DNA from: Flavobacteriaceae bacterium
GTDB lineage: Bacteria > Bacteroidota > Bacteroidia > Flavobacteriales > Flavobacteriaceae
DNA: 64,000 nucleotides
NCBI GenBank assembly: GCA_021739635.1
Contig: JAIPBH010000001.1
Coordinates: 1-64,000 of the forward strand
Direction of reading: 5' to 3'
Part shown: positions 10,026 through 18,769 of the stretch, piece by piece
How the letters are laid out: every line of letters begins with the position of its first letter
How positions within the stretch are numbered: the first letter of the stretch is position 1
The notes under the pieces: generated by a model
Told to the model about the DNA's origin: nothing
The model's input: only the letters and a program-made list of their open reading frames with translations
The model's database searches: none
Position numbers and translations under genes: made by a program

Positions 10026-11198
10026 ATGAAAAATAAAAATTGGATTTTAATACTTTTAATTATACCGGTATTCCTTTATTCACAAAATGATGAAATTAGC
10101 ATCGAAGGTCTTATTTTAGATAATACAGGTTATGGAATACCTTATGCTGCAATTGGTATACCATCTAAGTATATAGGTTCTTCTACAAATGAAGATGGTG
10201 TGTTTTTATTTACTCTTTCTAAAAGTAATTTGGTTGATACATTAGAAGTTTCTAGTATTGGTTATAAAACATTTAAAATAAATGTTCAAGATTATATTAA
10301 CCAAAAAGAAAAGAAAATGGTACTTATTGAAGATATTGTATCCCTTTCTGAAGTTAATATTTTAGCATCAAAGGATTATGTTAAATTAGCTCTAAAAAAT
10401 TATAAAAAGAATGTAGTAAGCGACATGCATCAGCTAAACGCATTATACCGTAGATTTTCTTCTGAAGCTAATACGTCTAGATTTTTAGTTGAACATTACA
10501 TCAAGATATTAGATATGAATCCACTCGATCTAGAACTCTATGAAATAGAAGTTGAACAAACTAGAAAATCTGTGGATTATAGATTTATTAAAAAGAAACA
10601 AAAATTTCATGCTGTCGAGCTTTTATCTAAAGAACACCCTATAAGACAAGGTTTATACAAAGGCGATTATGTTTGGAAAAAAACAGGAGATAGCTCATAC
10701 GATGGAGAAGATATTGTTGTTATTGAAGGTGAGAAAAAAGATCAAAGTTCTGGTGGGCACAAGTTCGTTAAATTCTATATAGGTATTGATACCTATAGTA
10801 TCTATAAAATAGAAAGCTCATTGAAAAATTCTGTTTTTATTTATAAAAAAAATAACGCTGGTAAATTATATTTAAGCTATCACAACAGGGCTTCAGAGAG
10901 TAAAGAACCTTTAACACCATATATGCAAAAACTTTTAAAGGTTAATACTAATACTTTAACGGCAACTTGGAGACACGAAGTGATTGTTTTAGGAATAGAA
11001 ACTGATAGAAAGAAAATAGATGTTGAAAACAACATGGTAAAAGGTTTAGATATGGGCGACTATAATATTCCTTACAACCAAGAATTTTGGTCTAAATTAA
11101 ATTTACCCCCAGCATCAAAGTTTTATAATAAGTACGCCGAAGAACTGGAGTCTATTTATGGGATCCCATTAAACAAGCAATTTGGCGTTTCTAACTAG
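10026..11198 (+). CDS. Carboxypeptidase-like regulatory domain protein
   Basis: The signal peptide ends FLYSQ. Residues ~24-105 are a CarboxypepD_reg-like beta-sandwich (IEGLILDNTGYGIPYAAIGI, TNEDGVFLF, SSIGYKTF), the same kind of domain that precedes SusC plugs. The remaining ~280 residues (YRRFSSEANTSRFLVEHYIK onward) are a conserved Bacteroidota region without assigned activity, probably periplasmic or outer-membrane associated. It lies between the fusion enzyme and susC; 163 bp separate it from susC, so it may be a separate unit. Proteins of this type are common beside SusC genes. No catalytic motif is visible. Confidence 0.75.
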   Translation: MKNKNWILILLIIPVFLYSQNDEISIEGLILDNTGYGIPYAAIGIPSKYIGSSTNEDGVFLFTLSKSNLVDTLEVSSIGYKTFKINVQDYINQKEKKMVLIEDIVSLSEVNILASKDYVKLALKNYKKNVVSDMHQLNALYRRFSSEANTSRFLVEHYIKILDMNPLDLELYEIEVEQTRKSVDYRFIKKKQKFHAVELLSKEHPIRQGLYKGDYVWKKTGDSSYDGEDIVVIEGEKKDQSSGGHKFVKFYIGIDTYSIYKIESSLKNSVFIYKKNNAGKLYLSYHNRASESKEPLTPYMQKLLKVNTNTLTATWRHEVIVLGIETDRKKIDVENNMVKGLDMGDYNIPYNQEFWSKLNLPPASKFYNKYAEELESIYGIPLNKQFGVSN

Positions 11199-11299
11199 CA
11201 TGCACATAAATTTTTAAACGTCATTAATCTATTTACAGAAAACGTAACTACATGAATAAAGTTTTATTTTATTTTTTTTAAAAGAAAATTTTAAGGAAA

Positions 11300-11316
11300 A
11301 ATTAATAAAAAATTAA
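11300..11316 (+). promoter_or_regulatory. AT-rich repeat motif in the susC promoter region
   Basis: AATTAATAAAAAATTAA lies ~45-62 bp before the SusC start. Related AATTAA / TTAATT arrangements occur upstream of the minus-strand PUL operon (44579) and of the second beta-helix gene (45921-45963). A near-consensus -7 box (TTCATTTG, 11327-11334) follows. It could be a shared regulator site or simply AT-rich promoter DNA. Confidence 0.3.
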
Positions 11317-11361
11317 CACTAAACTCTTCATTTGTCTTAAACTTAAACTAAATCAATTATT

Positions 11362-14300
11362 ATGAAAAAAACTAAATGGGGTATTATACTCTTCTTTCTG
11401 TTTCCAATATTTATTTTTTCTCAGGAAAAAATTATAACAGGAAAAGTTACAGATGACTCTGGTATACCTTTAATAGGTGTCTCTGTAATACTTAAGGACT
11501 CAAGCAAAGGAGCCATAACAGATTTTGATGGACGATATATGTTATCAACTGGAGAAATAGTTAAAGGTGTTCTTGAATTTAGTTATTTAGGGTATGCTAC
11601 TGAAGATATATTATTTGATGGCAAAACTAATGAAGTAAATGTAACCTTGTCTGAATCTCAAGAACAGCTGGATGAGGTTGTGGTAACTGCATTTGGTGTT
11701 GAAAGAGAGCAAAAAACATTAACGTATGCTGCTCAAAAAGTAGATACAGAGTCTTTAACTGAAGCGCAAACACCTAACTTTTTAAATGGTCTAGCAGGAA
11801 AAGCTGCAGGTGTGCAAATTGTAAATTCTAGTACACCAACAGGATCTACAAGAGTTGTTATTAGAGGGTTAACCTCTATTACTGGAGACAACCAACCTTT
11901 ATACATTATTGATGGTATAGCTTTAGACAGCCAACAAGGAGATGGTGGTGTGTCTGTTTGGAACGAAGGAAGCGATATTGATTATGGAAGCCCGCTTTCT
12001 AATATCAATCCAAATGACATCGAATCTCTGCAAGTGCTAAAAGGAGCAAATGCAGCTGCTTTATATGGGTCAAGAGCTTCTAACGGGGTTATATTAATAA
12101 CTACTAAAAAAGGTGCTTCTGATAAAGACGGTAATGCAAAAATCTCTTTCAACTCTAATATGTCTTTTGTTTCCAATAGAGAATATCCAGATTATCAATA
12201 TGCCTATGGTACAGGAGCCTCAGGAAGAATTTCAGGTAGTATAAGTAATTTAGATCCTGCAACTGGATTACCAGTTCTAGCATCGCAGCCTAGAGCTTAT
12301 GGCATGCCTTTTTTGGGTCAAGAAGTACTTGGTTATAACAGCGAGCCAGCTATTTATAAGCCAAATTATAACAATATTAAAGAACTTTATAAAGTAGGTA
12401 CTGTGTATACTAATGATATTGCTATATCAAAAGGAAACGAACAAGGTTCGTTCCGGTTTGCCTTTCAAAATACTCGTGGAGATCATGTTATGCAACGAAT
12501 GGAAAATCAAATACGAAATAATTTTACACTCCGTTTTTCTCGAAAAATTTCAAGTAAATTAAGAACAGATGTTACGGCCATATATACCAACCAAAAAGTA
12601 AATAACAGATTGTATCAAAATGGTAGTGAAAGAAATCCTGCCAATAATTACATGTATATGAGACCAGATATGTCTCAAGAAAATTTGGTTCCGTATAAGG
12701 ACTTAAATAATCAGCAATTTATATTTAATGGTCCTTTTAATAACCCTTATTGGAATTTATATGAAAACTCTAATAGAGATGAAACAAATAGCTTGGTGGC
12801 TAATGTTAGTTTAAACTGGGAGATTATTAAAGGCTTAAATCTATCAGGTAAAGTAAATGGAGTAGTTGCCAATAGAGTTGATAATCAATTTAATAATATG
12901 GGAGCTAATTTTGATCCTGACGGCCTCTATAGAACGTCTAATTCCAATAGACAAAACTGGAATTATGAAGCAATATTAAATTACAAAAAAAAGATAAAAG
13001 AATTTAATATTGTTGCTTTAGCTGGGGTTAATCGTTTTGACTTAAGGTTTTCAAATAGTTTAGCAATAATTAATTCTTTAATTGTTAGAGATGTAAAAAG
13101 TTTATTAAACTCAGCGGATATTCCAGTTTTAATTGAAAATTCTGATAATAAAAGAGTAAATTCTGTATTTGGTTCGGTTACTTTAGGTTACAAGGATACT
13201 TACTTTCTTGATTTAACAGCCAGAAATGATTGGTCGTCTGCATTACCTATAAATAACAACTCATATTTTTACCCTTCTGTAGGTGGTTCTGTTGTATTTT
13301 CAGATTGGATTCCAAGAAACGAAATTTTAACTTTTGGTAAAATACGTGCTTCTTACGCACAAGTTGGAAATGACACAAGGTCTTTCAGGGTTTTAGATGC
13401 TTACAATTTTGGAGGGAATTATAATGGTATTCCACTGTTAGCACTTCAGCAAACAAAAAATAATGCAGAATTAAAACCAGAACTAACCTCTTCTACTGAA
13501 TTTGGATTTGAAACAAAATTATTTAAAAATAAAATATCATTAAACGCAACTTACTATAAATCAGCTACCAATAATCAAATTATACCTGTTCAAGTTACAC
13601 CAACTTCAGGTTTTAGTTCTAATATTATTAACGCAGGAGAAATTGAGAATGAAGGATTCGAAGTGTTTTTATCTGCCAAAATATTTGATAACAAATTTAA
13701 ATGGACTGCAGATGTAAATTGGTCTAACAATAGATCAAATGTAGTTTCTTTAATAGATGGCGTAGAGCGGTTACAATTAAGAAGTTGGTTTAATGTTGGT
13801 GTTTTTGCAGAAGTAGGCAAACCTTTTGGAAACATAAGGGGAAATGTACCAGCTACAGACCCAGAAACAGGTGCTACGCTATTACTAAATAATGGGAGAG
13901 TTCGTTTTAATTCAGATGAATATTTAGGAAATGCGCAAGCAGATTGGATAGGAAATCTTAGAAATTCTTTTTCTTACAAAGGCCTTAGTTTTAGTTTTTT
14001 AATTGATGTAAAAATGGGAGGAGACCTATACTCTGCAACCATGGTAAAAACGATAAATCATGGTATTCATTCTGAAAGTATACCTGGAAGAGAAGATTGG
14101 ATTTTATCATCTGTAATCTTGAATGAAAATAATAATGAAAGACAGGGTATTGGGTTATTTGGTAATGATTATGTAGATACCGATAGACCAAAAGGTAGAA
14201 AATATGATAACGCTGCAATTGGGGTGCAAGATGCTGATGGAAACTGGGTTGCACAAAGAGATGCAGATGGTAACGTAATTTATCAAGATATATGGCTAGA

Positions 14301-14601
14301 CCCCATGCAATATGGGTTTGATGGTTTGAGTGATCAACCAAGATTTGTGTATGATGCGTCATATGTAAAATTACGAGAAGTAGTTTTGGCATATAATATT
14401 CCTATGAAAAAATTACAAAAAGTTCCGTTTAAGAGCATGAAAATTTCTGTAGTAGGTAGAGATCTTTGGACAATCTATAGAAACACGCCTCAAGGAATAG
14501 ATCCAGAAGCTCAAACAACTTCAGGTAATGGACAAGGTATTGAGTACGGCTCTTTTTTACCAACGAGAACAGTTGGACTTAATTTAAAATTAGATTTTTA
14601 A
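11362..14601 (+). CDS. SusC/RagA-family TonB-linked outer membrane transporter
   Basis: Imports oligosaccharides across the outer membrane with its SusD partner, powered by TonB. A signal peptide (1-21, IFSQ) is followed by a CarboxypepD_reg-like domain (ITGKVTDDSGIPLIGVSVIL), then DEVVVTAFG and the plug (LNGLAGKAAGVQI, RVVIRGLTSITGDNQPLYI, VLKGANAAALYGSRASNGVI), and a C-terminal beta-barrel ending LNLKLDF. The 1079-residue length is normal for the family. It heads an apparent operon: the SusD gene follows after 11 bp and ten further PUL genes run in the same direction to 31.7 kb with mostly short gaps. It is the only SusC in the window, so substrate choice follows from the neighbouring GH92, GH99-like and ManA genes. 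Confidence 0.97.
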   Translation: MKKTKWGIILFFLFPIFIFSQEKIITGKVTDDSGIPLIGVSVILKDSSKGAITDFDGRYMLSTGEIVKGVLEFSYLGYATEDILFDGKTNEVNVTLSESQEQLDEVVVTAFGVEREQKTLTYAAQKVDTESLTEAQTPNFLNGLAGKAAGVQIVNSSTPTGSTRVVIRGLTSITGDNQPLYIIDGIALDSQQGDGGVSVWNEGSDIDYGSPLSNINPNDIESLQVLKGANAAALYGSRASNGVILITTKKGASDKDGNAKISFNSNMSFVSNREYPDYQYAYGTGASGRISGSISNLDPATGLPVLASQPRAYGMPFLGQEVLGYNSEPAIYKPNYNNIKELYKVGTVYTNDIAISKGNEQGSFRFAFQNTRGDHVMQRMENQIRNNFTLRFSRKISSKLRTDVTAIYTNQKVNNRLYQNGSERNPANNYMYMRPDMSQENLVPYKDLNNQQFIFNGPFNNPYWNLYENSNRDETNSLVANVSLNWEIIKGLNLSGKVNGVVANRVDNQFNNMGANFDPDGLYRTSNSNRQNWNYEAILNYKKKIKEFNIVALAGVNRFDLRFSNSLAIINSLIVRDVKSLLNSADIPVLIENSDNKRVNSVFGSVTLGYKDTYFLDLTARNDWSSALPINNNSYFYPSVGGSVVFSDWIPRNEILTFGKIRASYAQVGNDTRSFRVLDAYNFGGNYNGIPLLALQQTKNNAELKPELTSSTEFGFETKLFKNKISLNATYYKSATNNQIIPVQVTPTSGFSSNIINAGEIENEGFEVFLSAKIFDNKFKWTADVNWSNNRSNVVSLIDGVERLQLRSWFNVGVFAEVGKPFGNIRGNVPATDPETGATLLLNNGRVRFNSDEYLGNAQADWIGNLRNSFSYKGLSFSFLIDVKMGGDLYSATMVKTINHGIHSESIPGREDWILSSVILNENNNERQGIGLFGNDYVDTDRPKGRKYDNAAIGVQDADGNWVAQRDADGNVIYQDIWLDPMQYGFDGLSDQPRFVYDASYVKLREVVLAYNIPMKKLQKVPFKSMKISVVGRDLWTIYRNTPQGIDPEAQTTSGNGQGIEYGSFLPTRTVGLNLKLDF

Positions 14602-14612
14602 AAACAAATACA

Positions 14613-16349
14613 ATGAAAAAACATATATATACTTATAAAATAGCATGCTTATTATTAGCTTTTACAGCCATACTATCATGTACAGAAGGTTTTGAAGATT
14701 TAAACAAAGATCCTAATGCCTTTAACACCGCAGAACCCTATACTTTATTTGCAGGAAGTGTAAAAGGTACGCTTGATTTATTTGGTGGAACAATGAATGA
14801 CCAAATGTACATGATGTACGCTAGTTATTATGGAGGTAAAGGAGGTCAATTTGGAAACTTCTTTTTCAATGAAAACAATTTAGATGATTGGTGGAGACGG
14901 GCCTACATAGACTGTGTAAAAAACAATCAAGAAATTATAGATAAATTTTCTGACAATCCAGATTATACCAATAGAGTTCATATTGCCAAGGTATGGAAAA
15001 GTTATATTTACTCTATGCTAGTCTCTACATATGGTGGCGTTCCTTTTGAAGAGGCTTCTAAAGGAATTAACGCCACAAGTTATTCTAGTGAAGAAGAAAT
15101 TTATACAGAAATTTTGAAATTGCTTAAAGAAGCAGGAGAGCAAATGGATCCAAATGGAGACAAGCTTTTATTAGATCCAATATTTGATGGAAACACAGAC
15201 TTGTGGATTAAGTTTGCTAATAGTTTACGATTAAAAATAGCGCTTAGAATCTCTGAAGGGTTCCCTGATTTGGCGCAACAACACGGCTCAGAGGTTATGC
15301 AAAATGAAGATGCACTTATAAGCTCAAATGATGAGAATGTAGTTATGAGATGGGGCTTAGACCAACAAAATTGGTCTTTTAACTATGATAGATATATTTT
15401 TCAAACTGTATCACTTGATATTTTACCTCTTGTAAACTTTCATTTTATGCTTAATTTAAAAACCTATCATGACCCTAGGATATTTGCTATCGTTGAACCA
15501 TCAACAGGCCCAATTACAATTGATGATGAGGTTTTTGAATCGGGTTCGACAACAGTCAAAATTAGAGTTCAATATCAACTTCCCTATTTTGGAAGAGCTT
15601 TAGGCGGTAATGGTCTTGTTGACGGATGGGGTTTAAATGCGAATGATAATCTATTAAACGGACTTCGTAATGATAGATTCTGTAGGCCAAACGAGGAATT
15701 ATTTATGGCACAAGATATGGGCTTTAATGTTATAACCTATTCTGAAATTAATTTTATAAAAGCTGAAGCACAGTTAAAAGGCTGGGGAGGTTCACAAACG
15801 GCAGAAGATTATTATAATGCTGGTATAAATGCATCTTTTCAACAATATGGGGCTCCAGGCGCAAGAACTTACAGAGAGCAAGATGGTATTAAATGGGGTA
15901 CCTCTAGTGTTGGCGATAATGGACTGTATAGCATAGTTACAAGCGGTATTTCTGCAGATCCAATAGATAAAATTGTAAGACAACGTTGGTTGGCTAGTTT
16001 TAACCAAGGACATGATATTTGGTGTTTACAAAAAAGAACAAGAAAATTACCAATTATTGCACACTTTAGCCCAGATGGAGCTACAGGTTTAGATTGGGCA
16101 GAAATCCCAGAAAGAATGGTCTATCCTCCATTATCAGAAAGCGGTTTTAACAACGCAGGTTATACTGCGGCTGTAGCACTATTGGCCAATGGAAACTCGT
16201 TAACAAGCCCTATAAAGATGAACAAACCAATGACTCCAATTGACTACCCTTCTTTAGATGTTGAGTTTTCACGTGATTTTGCCAGAAATTTCTACGGGCC
16301 GTCTGAAGATGATTTAATAGCAGCAGGAATACCTTACACAAAACTTTAA
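14613..16349 (+). CDS. SusD/RagB-like surface glycan-binding lipoprotein
   Basis: The signal peptide ends in a lipobox (AILSC, Cys23), giving an outer-membrane lipoprotein. The early DLNKDPNAF motif, the helical TPR-like region (RVHIAKVWKSYIYSMLVSTY, PFEEASKG) and the late ERMVYPPLSESGFN segment are typical of the SusD-like family that caps SusC and captures oligosaccharides. The length (578) is usual. It follows susC by 11 bp and should form the SusCD complex with it. Ligand residues cannot be read from sequence alone. Confidence 0.93.
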   Translation: MKKHIYTYKIACLLLAFTAILSCTEGFEDLNKDPNAFNTAEPYTLFAGSVKGTLDLFGGTMNDQMYMMYASYYGGKGGQFGNFFFNENNLDDWWRRAYIDCVKNNQEIIDKFSDNPDYTNRVHIAKVWKSYIYSMLVSTYGGVPFEEASKGINATSYSSEEEIYTEILKLLKEAGEQMDPNGDKLLLDPIFDGNTDLWIKFANSLRLKIALRISEGFPDLAQQHGSEVMQNEDALISSNDENVVMRWGLDQQNWSFNYDRYIFQTVSLDILPLVNFHFMLNLKTYHDPRIFAIVEPSTGPITIDDEVFESGSTTVKIRVQYQLPYFGRALGGNGLVDGWGLNANDNLLNGLRNDRFCRPNEELFMAQDMGFNVITYSEINFIKAEAQLKGWGGSQTAEDYYNAGINASFQQYGAPGARTYREQDGIKWGTSSVGDNGLYSIVTSGISADPIDKIVRQRWLASFNQGHDIWCLQKRTRKLPIIAHFSPDGATGLDWAEIPERMVYPPLSESGFNNAGYTAAVALLANGNSLTSPIKMNKPMTPIDYPSLDVEFSRDFARNFYGPSEDDLIAAGIPYTKL

Positions 16350-16357
16350 TACAAACG

Positions 16358-17440
16358 ATGATGAAAACAATAAATAAAATATTAGTATTTACGGCGTTTC
16401 TCTTAATCTTCTTCTCATGTACAGAAGATAATATAACAAGAGCAGGGGATAGTATGTTCGATTATGATATTCCTAATGTTCCTGTAACCTCAGATTATGT
16501 AGTAGGTGCAAAATATAGTCGTTTTGTGAGAAACACAAGAGTAGTTGAAGAACCAAGTATTGGAGTTTATCCTGGAGGCGCAGGAGATCCAGTTGTTTAT
16601 GAACAACATGTAAACCAAGCACAAACTGCTGGAATCGATTTCTTTATTTTTGAAATGAGATCTTCAAATAATCAGGGTCAATACAACCAAGACATCACTT
16701 TTATAGATGGTTTACTTTCTGCACCCAATGCAAACGATGTAAACTTTGCCATAAGTTATAATTTTGGTAATATGGGACTTAATAATAACAATAGAATAGA
16801 AGCGAGAGGTTTGGTTGATACATTTATTGATGACTTTAAATTAATGATTCCTTATTTTGAAAAACCAAATTACACCAAAGTTGATGGCAAAAATTTAGTG
16901 TATGTATTTAACGCTCATAATTTATTTTCAGATGATAATGTTGCATTATACCAACAAATGAGAACTGAGTTAAGTACTTTAGGTTTCGAATTATTCATTA
17001 TAGGAGAACAGCTAGAGTGGACACCTCCATTAAGATTCGATTTTAGGTTTGTTAACGCAGTTGATGCAGTAGCACATAAATCGTATGCCTTAATTAATGT
17101 AAATCAGTTTGATCAAAAAGAACAATTTCATAAGGTAATTGATATCGCTTTTGAATATCATAAAGAGACGTTCGCAAGTGTTAATTTAGAGTACATACCT
17201 ACAGTTTCACCTTCTCAGAATTTTAAATTACAAAATCCAAACCATCCATCTTTTGTTATTGAAAAAGATGCAGTTTGGTTTAGAGATTTTTGTAATGTAG
17301 CAAGAAGGGTTTCTGGAAATTCAAAAATTATTTTATTAGACTCATTTAATGATTGGAATTTTGGGACACAAATAGAGTCTGCAGATACTTATGGTGAAGA
17401 TTACTTGCAAATACTTCGTGAAGAATTTAAGGTGAACTAA
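16358..17440 (+). CDS. GH99-fold lipoprotein with substituted catalytic residues (candidate SGBP)
   Basis: Lipoprotein (signal peptide LLIFFSC). The body resembles GH99 / WbsX-like TIM barrels: GVYPGGAGDP near the N-terminus, QAGIDFF-like strand residues (AQTAGIDFFIFE), VDGKNLVYVF, and a C-terminal SFNDWNFGTQIE. In characterised GH99 enzymes the equivalent segment is NEWHEGTQIE, whose two Glu residues are catalytic (E333 and E336 in BtGH99). Here they read Asp332 and Phe335. The gene sits directly after SusD, 8 bp away, where other PULs encode SusE/F-type surface glycan-binding proteins. A binding protein that evolved from a GH99 enzyme is therefore inferred; weak or altered catalysis using Asp332 cannot be excluded. 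Confidence 0.7.
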   Translation: MMKTINKILVFTAFLLIFFSCTEDNITRAGDSMFDYDIPNVPVTSDYVVGAKYSRFVRNTRVVEEPSIGVYPGGAGDPVVYEQHVNQAQTAGIDFFIFEMRSSNNQGQYNQDITFIDGLLSAPNANDVNFAISYNFGNMGLNNNNRIEARGLVDTFIDDFKLMIPYFEKPNYTKVDGKNLVYVFNAHNLFSDDNVALYQQMRTELSTLGFELFIIGEQLEWTPPLRFDFRFVNAVDAVAHKSYALINVNQFDQKEQFHKVIDIAFEYHKETFASVNLEYIPTVSPSQNFKLQNPNHPSFVIEKDAVWFRDFCNVARRVSGNSKIILLDSFNDWNFGTQIESADTYGEDYLQILREEFKVN

Positions 17441-17447
17441 TTTTTTT

Positions 17448-18743
17448 ATGAAAAAAAAATCAAATTTTTTTTTAGCTATAATTATAACGATTGTATTATA
17501 TGGCTGCAAAAGCAATACTAAAATCTTAAAGGTTGATAAAAATATCCCTGCTAAAATTAACAACTCTATAGAAGGTAAAATTTTAGCAGGTTATCAAGGT
17601 TGGTTTAATGCAATAGGAGATGGTTCTAATTTAGGATGGAAACATTACGGAAATAATAATCAATTTAATTTTGGCAATGCTTCTATAGATTGTTGGCCAG
17701 ATGTATCTGAATTAGACAAAGATGAATTGTACGAAACTGAATTTACTCATAAAAATGGCAAACCGGCCTATGTATTTAGTTCTGCAAATTCAAAAACGGT
17801 AAAGCGTCATTTTAAATGGATGAACGATTATGGAATTGATGGTGTTTTTACACAAAGATTCGTGGTTGGTTTAACTAGAGGTCAAAAAAGAATTGATAAT
17901 TATAATAAGGTTTTTGATAACTGTTTTATAGCTGCAAAAGACAACAATCGATTATTAAGTTTAATGTATGATCTTTCTGGAACTGATAACACCAATGTTG
18001 TAGAAACTACAATTCAAGATTGGAAACAACTCGTAAAAAAATATAAGTTAAACGATCCAACAAATCCTAATATATTAACTTATAAAGGTAAAGCAGTAGT
18101 TTCTATTTGGGGGGTAGGTTTCAAAAACAGAAAATACACTTTAGATAATATAAAAGAGCTTATTGATTTCTTTAAAAATGATGCTGAATATGGAAATTGT
18201 GTTGTGCTTTTAGGCTTACCAACTGGCTGGCGAGAACTAGAAAGAGATGCAGTAGCGGATACTAAACTGCACGATGTTATAAAAATGGCAGATATTGTTC
18301 ATCCTTGGACTCCCGGAAGATATAAAACTTTAAAATCTGCTGATAAACACAAAGAAGATTATACTATAAAAGATCAGCAATGGTGTAATGAGAATGGTCT
18401 TTTATACATGCCTGTAGTTTTTCCAGGCTTTAGTTGGGCAAATATGAAAAAAGATGCCAGTCTTTTCAATGAAATTCCACGTTTAAAAGGAGAATTTTTA
18501 TGGAGGCAGTATTACAATGCAATATCATCTAACGTAAAAACCATTTACGTTGCTATGTTTGATGAAATTGATGAGGGGACCTGTATTTTTAAAGTAGATA
18601 ATAATCCACCTGTAGGAAAAAGTGAGTTTTTAACTTATGAAGGTTTACCATCAGATTATTATTTATGGCAAACAGGACATGCAGGAAAAATGTTGCGAAA
18701 AGAAATTCCGTTGTCAAAAACGCAACCTATTTATCCTAATTAA
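17448..18743 (+). CDS. GH99/GH71-like glycoside hydrolase lipoprotein
   Basis: Signal peptide with lipobox (VLYGC, Cys20). The catalytic barrel starts GKILAGYQGWFN and contains RHFKWMNDYGIDGVF, DIVHPWTPGRY, LYMPVVFPGFSW and MFDEIDEGT. Glu373 and Glu376 in the last motif have the i/i+3 spacing of the GH99 catalytic pair, so this copy looks active. Very similar to the middle module of the 5704-9957 fusion. It lies 7 bp after the substituted GH99-fold gene and before two GH92 genes, which fits endo-acting alpha-mannan cleavage at the cell surface or in the periplasm. Such proteins are often named GH71/99-like or 'xylosidase/arabinosidase'; the specificity here is inferred from context. Confidence 0.85.
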   Translation: MKKKSNFFLAIIITIVLYGCKSNTKILKVDKNIPAKINNSIEGKILAGYQGWFNAIGDGSNLGWKHYGNNNQFNFGNASIDCWPDVSELDKDELYETEFTHKNGKPAYVFSSANSKTVKRHFKWMNDYGIDGVFTQRFVVGLTRGQKRIDNYNKVFDNCFIAAKDNNRLLSLMYDLSGTDNTNVVETTIQDWKQLVKKYKLNDPTNPNILTYKGKAVVSIWGVGFKNRKYTLDNIKELIDFFKNDAEYGNCVVLLGLPTGWRELERDAVADTKLHDVIKMADIVHPWTPGRYKTLKSADKHKEDYTIKDQQWCNENGLLYMPVVFPGFSWANMKKDASLFNEIPRLKGEFLWRQYYNAISSNVKTIYVAMFDEIDEGTCIFKVDNNPPVGKSEFLTYEGLPSDYYLWQTGHAGKMLRKEIPLSKTQPIYPN

Positions 18744-18769
18744 AAACAACCTCTTAATTGATCATCTTA

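Noticed and set aside
13991-14392. 133-codon minus-strand frame inside susC
   Set aside because: His/Leu-rich composition and position opposite a strong coding frame mark it as a shadow.
18758-18769. TTG start for the first GH92
   Set aside because: The ATG at 18770 yields a standard lipoprotein signal; the TTG adds four residues with no support.
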